A stretch of 21,201 nucleotides of DNA, from the IMG/VR virus record IMGVR_UViG_3300020191_000088, positions 1 to 21,201 of that record; one strand, 5' to 3'. The position numbers were made by a program, and so were the translations under genes. Shown piece after piece: positions 12,918 through 18,548 of this stretch. The notes beneath the pieces were generated by a model that was not told where the DNA came from, made no database searches, and saw only the letters and a list, made by a program, of their open reading frames with translations. The first letter of the stretch is position 1. Every line of letters begins with the position of its first letter. This DNA comes from a virus.

Positions 12918-13594
12918 GCTGCCGTCTTGCCAAATGTGTAATTGATGGTTGAGATGAAATTCACCCGGTTCATCGACGTATCACCGGAATTGAACGATTG
13001 CCAGGATGCATCGTTGGTGTACCGTCCTGCTGTGCGATTCTGAAGGATAAGCTGGAAGCTGGATGCGCTTATGGTAATGACACCTGTAAACGCGCGAACT
13101 TCTTCCATCCATTCTTCTGAGATTGAGAACGAATTTACATAGCCATTGAAGTATTTGTACAACCCTGAAATGCCAGCATCTACTGTCCAATCCGTCAACA
13201 CAGACGAACTGTTTGTCCAGCCAATAACGGCGGATGCGTTGTTTGTCCATGCGACTGGGGTGGTGGTAATTAACTCATTGTTGGCATTAAAGAATCCATG
13301 CCACAGTTCAATCTGCGAACCTTTGATTTTCTCAGCCAGCACAATAGCCAGCATTGAGGTGTCAATCCCCACCAGGGTGACGGTGGTTTCGTTAGCTGTG
13401 CTTTTGATGTCGCGTTGCGCGGCGTTGACTTTTATTAACTGCCCAAGAGCCGAGAATGGCGAGGCAGAAATAGAAGGCACAACGATTGCATAAGGCGCTG
13501 TAGAGAATAGATATGTCCCGGTTGGCGTTGTGAGCCGAAAGAAATCCGCATACCGAATTATGTTGGTATTTTGAACTGCAGGGATCTGATTCAC
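12914..13594 (-). CDS. Distal/minor tail protein
   Basis: A 226-residue protein starting at GTG 13594, which overlaps the upstream stop (GTGA) and has a perfect GGAGGT at 13601-13606 six bases away. The longer reading from TTG 13630 was rejected for this reason. It opens NIIRYADFFRLTTPTGTYLF and then has GQLIKVNAAQRDIKSTANET, TVTLVGIDTSMLAIVLAEKI, IELWHGFFN, KYFNGYVNSFSISEEWMEE and ISASSFQLILQNRTAGRYTN with DTSMNRVNFI. It is largely beta-strand. The style (V-T-L-x-G-I-D, W-H-G-F-F, Q-N-R-x-A-G-R) matches tail proteins placed between the tape measure and the hub in siphoviruses, functionally like minor tail protein L. The exact part of the tail tip is inference. Confidence 0.75.
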   Translation of the reverse strand: MNQIPAVQNTNIIRYADFFRLTTPTGTYLFSTAPYAIVVPSISASPFSALGQLIKVNAAQRDIKSTANETTVTLVGIDTSMLAIVLAEKIKGSQIELWHGFFNANNELITTTPVAWTNNASAVIGWTNSSSVLTDWTVDAGISGLYKYFNGYVNSFSISEEWMEEVRAFTGVITISASSFQLILQNRTAGRYTNDASWQSFNSGDTSMNRVNFISTINYTFGKTAA

Positions 13595-14271
13595 AAAACA
13601 ACCTCCATTGCGCTGAATGCATTTGACCAAGCAATGAAGCTGTCGTTGGTCATTGGCACAAGCGTGTAGGTTGGATAATCGCGCACAATGACCGGGAAGG
13701 TTATGCCGGTGTACGTTGAGCCGCCCAGGGCCACGGTGGTGCCGTATTGCCCGATGACAGCCAGCATCCCGATTGTTGGCGCATCAATCAATGATCGATG
13801 CACAGGCACGTTGACCGTCGAGCCGCCGCCGCGAGTGACGTTGGCTGTTGCAATGTACGCATACCGACCAACCTGGATAAAGTCGCCAGCCTTGACGATA
13901 AATAGGGTGGAGGTGATTGACGGGAGCGTACCCAGCACAATGGTCTTGCCAGAAGATGCAGCTTGCACCGTGACTGCGGCAGCTTGCACTGCGCTCATGT
14001 CGCCTTGGTAGGCGATGTAGTTGACCCAGCCTGTAGAGGCGTAGTTCAGGTATTGCTCTGCCACCCGGTCAGCCACGCGCAGCGCAGACAGCACGGCACG
14101 GTTCTGCGAGTACAGCAGATAGTCATTTGGCTTTATCGTGAACTGAAATGGCTGAACCGTCAATATCTCTGATGTGCTGATCCGCATGTTGCGCGAAAGC
14201 ATTTGCCCTGCAAACTTGTGGTCGTTGATGGCTACGGTTTCAGCAATTGACAGGATGGTTTGCAGGCTCAT
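13591..14271 (-). CDS. Putative distal tail protein
   Basis: A 226-residue protein. It begins MSLQTILSIAETVAINDHKF followed by AGQMLSRNMRISTSEILT and QPFQFTIKPNDYLLYSQNR. A helix LRVADRVAEQYLNYA comes next, then alternating beta segments, including TLFIVKAGDFIQVGRYAY and VRDYPTYTLVPMTND, and the end WSNAFSAMEVVL. The N-terminal half reads like the strand-rich distal tail proteins that ring the tube end, and F-x-x-G-D-F-I-Q is a frequent phage tail motif. It shares length with its downstream neighbour but not sequence. The ATG overlaps the 50-residue gene stop by one base (TAATG). Family assignment is by position and pattern only. Confidence 0.72.
   Translation of the reverse strand: MSLQTILSIAETVAINDHKFAGQMLSRNMRISTSEILTVQPFQFTIKPNDYLLYSQNRAVLSALRVADRVAEQYLNYASTGWVNYIAYQGDMSAVQAAAVTVQAASSGKTIVLGTLPSITSTLFIVKAGDFIQVGRYAYIATANVTRGGGSTVNVPVHRSLIDAPTIGMLAVIGQYGTTVALGGSTYTGITFPVIVRDYPTYTLVPMTNDSFIAWSNAFSAMEVVL
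13601..13606 (-). promoter_or_regulatory. Shine-Dalgarno GGAGGT deciding a GTG start
   Basis: On the minus strand GGAGGT lies six bases before GTG 13594. It is the strongest ribosome site seen in this window and fixes a non-ATG start. Confidence 0.8.
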
Positions 14272-14423
14272 TATTTTTCTTTCCGGTTGAAGAGTTCAAA
14301 CAGAGTCTTGATCTTCTCTTCCAAAACTGCAACACGCAAGTCTAACTTTGCCAAAACGATAATCAAAGTGATCAACGCCAGCAGTATCGGCCATGCTTTG
14401 GACAGGACTTCAAATAAGTCCAT
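14271..14423 (-). CDS. 50-residue single-pass membrane protein
   Basis: A short ORF that fills the gap between two tail genes: the ATG at 14423 is one base after the upstream stop, and its TAA overlaps the next ATG by one base. The product starts MDLFEVLSKAWPILLALITL, a hydrophobic helix that continues IIVLAK, followed by an amphipathic coiled-coil-like end LRVAVLEEKIKTLFELFNRK. An N-terminal membrane helix with a charged helical tail mirrors, in reverse order, the XhlA-like protein of the lysis cassette. Its tight fit supports it as a true gene. Role unknown; it could assist tail entry or lysis. Confidence 0.65.
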   Translation of the reverse strand: MDLFEVLSKAWPILLALITLIIVLAKLDLRVAVLEEKIKTLFELFNRKEK

Positions 14424-14424
14424 A

Positions 14425-14685
14425 TCAGTATCCCGACTTAGCCCTAGCCTCTACCTCATAGGGGCTGTTGATGTAGCCGTAGCGCAGCAAGTACCAGAAA
14501 ATCTTCACCGTCCACCGAAAAGCCCCGTCCCGCTCAATCTGTGACACATGCACCGCCTCGTGAGCGGCGAGGGCGTAGTTGTCCTCCTGTCCGGGTCGGC
14601 AGTAGACGGTCTTCCACGGCATGGTGATTGCCAGCGAGTTGCTGGCTTTCAAGAACCACAGAACGGGGAACGGGGCGGTTTTCAT
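14425..14685 (-). CDS. Small HEXXH protein, putative zinc metallopeptidase
   Basis: An 86-residue protein. H42-E-A-V-H46 in LAAHEAVHVSQIERDG matches the HEXXH zinc site, with Q49 placed as in H-E-x-x-H-x-x-Q. Downstream, INSPYEVEARA has E77 and E79, either able to act as the third zinc ligand, and the helix WTVKIFWYLLRYGY lies between. The N-terminus is short (FPVLWFLKASNSLAI) with no signal peptide. Small proteins of this plan occur in phages and bacteria, in my memory, with no proved substrate. Possible roles are cutting a virion protein or the cell wall, or binding zinc without catalysis. The ATG overlaps the upstream stop (ATGA). Confidence 0.75.
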   Translation of the reverse strand: MKTAPFPVLWFLKASNSLAITMPWKTVYCRPGQEDNYALAAHEAVHVSQIERDGAFRWTVKIFWYLLRYGYINSPYEVEARAKSGY

Positions 14686-14909
14686 ACGGCTTCGGCTTCT
14701 ACCTTTTCAGGGGTTATCAGCGCCTCTTTGAGCAGCTTTAGGAACGAGTCCTTGCCGACTTGGAGTTGCTGAAGCTGAAACTGGGTCGAGCCAATCTTGC
14801 GATCCAAGTCGATGGTGTGGTTCAACAGCAAGATTTGCTGTTCCGTAAAAGTGTTGGCGTCATGCTCAACACCGTCTATCGTGACGATCTGGGGCTTTTT
14901 GTTTTCCAT
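14682..14909 (-). CDS. Small phage protein, coiled coil (DUF6447-like)
   Basis: A 75-residue protein. I chose the ATG at 14909, since AAAGGA at 14916-14921 is six bases before it; the in-frame ATG at 14924 overlaps that ribosome site. It opens with a charged part and the short beta element QIVTIDGVEHDANTFTEQQI, then a long helix LLLNHTIDLDRKIGSTQFQL ending LLKEALITPEKVEAEAV. The I-D-G-x-E-x start and following glutamine-rich helix resemble a small family found in the tail regions of other phages (DUF6447, from memory and not certain). Function unknown. Confidence 0.7.
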   Translation of the reverse strand: MENKKPQIVTIDGVEHDANTFTEQQILLLNHTIDLDRKIGSTQFQLQQLQVGKDSFLKLLKEALITPEKVEAEAV

Positions 14910-14915
14910 TTCGTG

Positions 14916-14921
14916 TCCTTT
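14916..14921 (-). promoter_or_regulatory. Shine-Dalgarno AAAGGA deciding the start at 14909
   Basis: On the minus strand AAAGGA lies six bases before ATG 14909 and follows a strong stem-loop. It shows that the upstream in-frame ATG at 14924 is unlikely to be used. Confidence 0.7.
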
Positions 14922-14927
14922 CAATGT

Positions 14928-14949
14928 GCTGCCAAGGGCGGGTGGCAGC
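14928..14949 (-). promoter_or_regulatory. Intercistronic stem-loop in the late operon
   Basis: A perfect seven-base inverted repeat (GCTGCCA and TGGCAGC) with an eight-base loop lies in the 46-base gap between the stop at 14956 and the start at 14909. G-T pairs could extend the stem by two. No T-run follows on the minus strand, so it is not a classic rho-independent terminator. It may stabilise the mRNA 3' end, tune the next gene or act as a partial terminator. Confidence 0.55.
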
Positions 14950-14955
14950 GTCCCG

Positions 14956-15270
14956 TTATGCGGCCCAAGGCAGGGGTGTGTTGGCGGGGCTGACAGGTGG
15001 GGTAATCATTGAGTCAATCTGGCCCTGTACGCAAGCCTGTGCGCTGGTGATGGCAGACTCAGGAATCCAGCCGATGACCACTGCCTCAGTCAGTTGGTCG
15101 TAGGGAATGAACACAGCGCCCTGCTGGGAGTCAAACTGCGTGTTGCCGCCGATACTGGCGGTGTTGGAGCCGTCTACACCTGTGACTTGCCACAAAGCGT
15201 TGACCACATAGTTTGGGTCAGGCTGTTGCAGGGTGTACATAGCGGTGATGGTTGTGGTGAAGGTTGTCAT
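14956..15270 (-). CDS. Conserved phage protein, DUF7936-like
   Basis: A 104-residue protein. It opens with a strand (TTFTTTITAMYTLQQPDPNY) followed by VVNALWQVTGVDGSNTASIG and GNTQFDSQQGAVFIPYDQLT, then EAVVIGWIPESAITSAQACV and a proline-rich end TPLPWAA. The blocks A-L-W-x-V-T-G-V-D-G and F-I-P-Y-D-Q-L-T-E-A-x-V-x-G-W-I recall a small family seen beside fibre genes of phages including cyanophages (DUF7936, from memory). It may be a fibre-associated or tail-assembly protein. The ATG overlaps the S74 fibre stop (ATGA at 15267-15270), pointing to coupled translation with the fibre. Confidence 0.72.
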   Translation of the reverse strand: MTTFTTTITAMYTLQQPDPNYVVNALWQVTGVDGSNTASIGGNTQFDSQQGAVFIPYDQLTEAVVIGWIPESAITSAQACVQGQIDSMITPPVSPANTPLPWAA

Positions 15271-18200
15271 GGTTTGCTTTCAAGTTGTGCGACACGGGCG
15301 CGGAGGGATTGGAGTTCAGCAACAAGGTCGGCAATGACCTCAGAGGTGCTTGCTTGCATGGACTGGTACACGGGCTTGCCTTCAGCGTCCACAGCGTCTT
15401 TATCGCCTGATACGCTGCTTGGGTAGACCTCTTGGAATTGATGCGCCAAGAAACCGCGAGTACGTTCGCCGCCAGCGTTCCATGTGTACTCAACAGGCTG
15501 CAAGGCATCAATGCGTTGGCCTGCATCAGCCACGGGGCCAACTACTGTTTTAAGGCGGTAGTCGGAGGTTACGTTGTACAGAACGCCTGTTGTGCCTGAT
15601 TGTGTAATTGAGCCGATTTGACTGCTGTTGTAGTTAAATTCATGGTATGTGTCGCCCGTAGTGTTGCCAATTACATGACCAATTATCAGACGCTGAACAG
15701 AGCTTGATCCGGGGCTTATGAATGCAAAACCAGTTGCGCCGCTTGTGCTTGTAGTCCCCACCAGCAAGTTACCGCTGCCATCGAACACACCCCGTGGATT
15801 CCCATCCCCATCAGACAGCACGATGTAGTTGCTTGCTGTGCGAATGTCTAGGCCACCTTGGTTGCCTGAGAAGCCGCCGATGATGGTATTCTTGGAGCCT
15901 GTTGTTATGGCAGAACCAGCGCCTTGGCCTAAAGCGGCATTAAATCCACCTGTGGTTACACTAGCAAGTGCTTGATAACCTATGGCAGTGTGGTAACCAC
16001 CCGTTGTGTTTGAGTAAAGGGCTTGGTATCCCAATGACACAGTTTGTGGCCCTGTTGTATTACTATACCCCGCCTGATAACCCACAGCGGTGTTGTTGGA
16101 GGCTGTGGTGTTGGAGTAGAGGGCGCTATAGCCAAAAGCTGTATTACTCGCCCCCGTATTATTGGAGTACAGCGCCGACAAACCCATTGCCGTAGAACCA
16201 ACGCCCGTTGTGTTGGAGTACATTGCCAACCGACCAACAGCAGTTACATCACCAGTTGTATTCGTATACCCAGCTTGGAAACCTACAGCGGTGTTGTTTG
16301 AAGCGGTGGTGTTGTTGCCAAGTGCTGCTTTGCCAACAGCGGTATTTTGTACTCCCGTGGTGTTGTAGTACATTGCTTCTGAGCCAAAAGCACTGTTGTA
16401 ATACCCCGTTGTGTTGGCGTAAAACGCATACGACCCAGCAGAGGTATTTTGTCCAGTTCCAGTTGTAGTGCTGTACCCCGCCAGATACCCTAATGCTACG
16501 TTACCTGCACCTGTAGTATTACTATACCCCGCCTGATAACCTACTGCGGTATTGTTAGATGCTGTGGTGTTGGAGCCAAGTGCTCCCACGCCTAATGCTG
16601 AGTTGAAAGAGCCTGTTGTGTTGCTTCTTAATGCCGCAGAAGTTGTGGCATCTGCACTACCAACCGCCACGTTGCTTGTACCCGTAGTGTTAGCGTTAAG
16701 AGCGTTATAACCAACTCCAGTGTTGTAGGCCGCAGTATTGTTTTGTAGAACAAGACTACCAATAGCCGTTACCGCATTACTTGTTGAATTTGAATATCCA
16801 GCCAAATTACCTAAAGAAGTGTTTAGAGTACCAGTAGTATTACTATACCCCGCCTGATAACCTACAGCGGTGTTGTAAGAGGCTGTGGTGTTGGATTGAA
16901 GTGCTGATACTCCAACAGCAGTATTAGATGCACCAGAAGTATTTAGTGCGAGAGCATAAAAACCTAAACCAGTGTTAAAACTTGCCGTAGTGTTAGCCAA
17001 CGCAACACGACCAATTGCGGTGTTTTGAGTTCCTGTTGAATTTAACAACAATGCACTATCACCCAAGGCTGTGTTATCTGTGCCAGTTGTATTAGCCGCC
17101 AAAGCACTAGCACCCACCGCAGTATTAGATGCCACAGCACCAGCACCACGGCCCACGGTCAAGCCTTGGATGGTTGCGCCAAGGGTGCTACTCAGCGCCC
17201 CGGTGACTGCTAGTCCGGTGGAGGAGAATGTGCCGATGGTGGCTATGGAACCGCTTACTAAAACTCTTGCCTCTAGTGTTCCGTTTTGGCTGGTTTGTGC
17301 AAGCGCACGAATTGCCCCAAGTGAATTATTTGTTGATGTTGAATCCAGCCCAAAAAACCCTAACTGTGGGCCGGTAACACCCGCACTAAATGCTCTAGTG
17401 TCTTTGCTGATTATTGGATATGTTCCATCACCAGTCGATGCTGTAAGTTGCGCTGAAATAGTAGTTGCCCCACTTGCACTCAGCGTCCCGGTGACTGCTA
17501 GGCCGGTGGTGGTGAGATTCATGTAAGTCGTACCAACCGAGCTATCTCTAAAGCTCAATCCCCCAGCAGTACCTAAAGGCGAACTCGTCGCATTTGAGGC
17601 TATTGTCCAAACCTTACCACCGGCTGATGTTGCCTGTAGCTGAACTGCGGCATATAGTAGACCGCCTGATTCTGTTGCTATAAGTTGTGGGGATACACCT
17701 CCCGTCGCACTAATCGCCCCGGTGACTGCTAGGCCGGTGGAGTTGAGAAGAGTGACAGTGCTATTGTTTACTCTGCTGTATATGCTACCGCCAGTAGGGA
17801 CGCCGATTATCATATCTGGACTACCTGCACCTCCCCAGATACCAGTTAACGTAGTTGCTGCAAACGCTCCATTAAATGATAGCAATCCATACGTTGGGTC
17901 GGTACTTACCTGACCAAGACTTATGGCGGAAGTCTGCCCCGACATAGTTACGCCTGACCGCCCCGTAGCACTCAGCGTCCCGGTGACTGCTAGGCCGGTG
18001 GAGGAGACTGTGCCAACTATTGCGCTATTTGAAACAAGATAGAACGGGGTGTTTGTAAATGACCCAATAAACGACGAATACGCCGCCGACCCCGCCAACG
18101 CTTCAGCCCCCACACTACTGTCAATCCCAAACCTTAAATCGCCGCCAGTGTTAAAAATTCTTTCGCGGTTAAATCCGGTGGTAGTACCCGTTGCAGATAA

Positions 18201-18539
18201 AAATGTAGTGTTTGTTGCAGCCGTTCCCGTAGCACTCAGCGTAGTAAAAGCCCCCGTCGTAGGCGTTGTAGCCCCGACAGTGCCGTTCAGTGCGCCAGCA
18301 AATTTTGTGCTTGATAGGGTTGTGCCATCAAAGGTCAGCACAGCCCCGCTGGTCAGCACCTTGCTGGCGTTGAGGTATGGAACTCCGTTGGCTGTGCCTG
18401 TGGTCAGCGTGATGCTGCCTGCAAACGTGACTGCCGAGCCACTCAGCGAAAATCCTGCGTCATAGTACGCAAAGTTTGCGTCTAGGTTGGCAAGAGGAAT
18501 GGAACTGGTTGCGCTTGCGAATGTATTTGGGACTGCCAT
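15267..18539 (-). CDS. Tail fibre with YadA-head-like repeats and self-cleaving S74 chaperone domain
   Basis: A 1090-residue fibre. The N-terminus (1-45) attaches to the virion: NTFASATSSIPLANLDANFA. Residues 100-455 carry four copies of a T-G-L-A-V-T-G block followed by [ST]-A-[ST]-G-like ends. Residues 472-890 hold about 24 repeats of 17 residues with the consensus N-T-A-x-G-x-x-A-x-x-x-N-T-T, like the YadA head or Hep_Hag left-handed beta-roll. The C-terminus is a Peptidase S74 intramolecular chaperone: S992-D-Y-R-L-K997 has the Ser and Lys five apart used for self-cleavage in endosialidase fibres, and RGFLAHQFQEVYPSSVSG and a helical end follow. S74 domains drive trimer assembly and then cut themselves off, so the mature fibre would end near 991. 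The gene follows the tape measure by nine bases. Confidence 0.9.
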   Translation of the reverse strand: MAVPNTFASATSSIPLANLDANFAYYDAGFSLSGSAVTFAGSITLTTGTANGVPYLNASKVLTSGAVLTFDGTTLSSTKFAGALNGTVGATTPTTGAFTTLSATGTAATNTTFLSATGTTTGFNRERIFNTGGDLRFGIDSSVGAEALAGSAAYSSFIGSFTNTPFYLVSNSAIVGTVSSTGLAVTGTLSATGRSGVTMSGQTSAISLGQVSTDPTYGLLSFNGAFAATTLTGIWGGAGSPDMIIGVPTGGSIYSRVNNSTVTLLNSTGLAVTGAISATGGVSPQLIATESGGLLYAAVQLQATSAGGKVWTIASNATSSPLGTAGGLSFRDSSVGTTYMNLTTTGLAVTGTLSASGATTISAQLTASTGDGTYPIISKDTRAFSAGVTGPQLGFFGLDSTSTNNSLGAIRALAQTSQNGTLEARVLVSGSIATIGTFSSTGLAVTGALSSTLGATIQGLTVGRGAGAVASNTAVGASALAANTTGTDNTALGDSALLLNSTGTQNTAIGRVALANTTASFNTGLGFYALALNTSGASNTAVGVSALQSNTTASYNTAVGYQAGYSNTTGTLNTSLGNLAGYSNSTSNAVTAIGSLVLQNNTAAYNTGVGYNALNANTTGTSNVAVGSADATTSAALRSNTTGSFNSALGVGALGSNTTASNNTAVGYQAGYSNTTGAGNVALGYLAGYSTTTGTGQNTSAGSYAFYANTTGYYNSAFGSEAMYYNTTGVQNTAVGKAALGNNTTASNNTAVGFQAGYTNTTGDVTAVGRLAMYSNTTGVGSTAMGLSALYSNNTGASNTAFGYSALYSNTTASNNTAVGYQAGYSNTTGPQTVSLGYQALYSNTTGGYHTAIGYQALASVTTGGFNAALGQGAGSAITTGSKNTIIGGFSGNQGGLDIRTASNYIVLSDGDGNPRGVFDGSGNLLVGTTSTSGATGFAFISPGSSSVQRLIIGHVIGNTTGDTYHEFNYNSSQIGSITQSGTTGVLYNVTSDYRLKTVVGPVADAGQRIDALQPVEYTWNAGGERTRGFLAHQFQEVYPSSVSGDKDAVDAEGKPVYQSMQASTSEVIADLVAELQSLRARVAQLESKP
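15870..17126 (-). repeat. Tandem 51-bp repeats encoding 17-residue fibre units
   Basis: About 24 imperfect 51-base units, plus a partial one, encode N-T-A-x-G units of the S74 fibre. Three copies share an identical 26-base stretch starting at 16057, 16516 and 16837. The first two are 459 bases apart, exactly nine units; the second and third differ by 321 because one unit is longer. Such repeats let the fibre change length by recombination. Confidence 0.85.
17201..18000 (-). repeat. Four dispersed direct repeats encoding TGLAVTG
   Basis: A 20-base sequence, cggtgactgctaggccggtg on the plus strand, occurs at 17489-17508, 17720-17739 and 17981-18000. A copy with one mismatch is at 17201-17220. 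They encode the T-G-L-A-V-T-G blocks of the fibre and are about 240-290 bases apart, separated by unlike sequence, as expected for shuffled shaft modules. Confidence 0.85.
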
Positions 18540-18548
18540 TGTGATTCC

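Noticed and set aside
12588-12941. Plus-strand 117-codon ORF opposite the GNAT gene
   Set aside because: No ribosome site, and the minus strand has a clear acetyltransferase fold with coupled neighbours.
12914-14271. Equal length (226 residues) of two adjacent tail proteins as a sign of duplication
   Set aside because: No shared motifs or alignable stretches are visible between them; the equal length looks accidental.
15968-16468. Several plus-strand ORFs and a minus-strand frame over the repeat array
   Set aside because: They arise from the 51-bp repeats being read in other frames; none has an independent start or family match.
15870-17126. Regular repeats considered as a CRISPR array
   Set aside because: The repeats are in frame, diverged, contiguous without spacers, and encode a known type of beta-roll fibre.
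17071-17526. Plus-strand 151-codon ORF, Val/Ala/Pro-rich
   Set aside because: Antisense shadow of the fibre shaft; composition is what reversed T-G-L-A-V-T-G codons produce.
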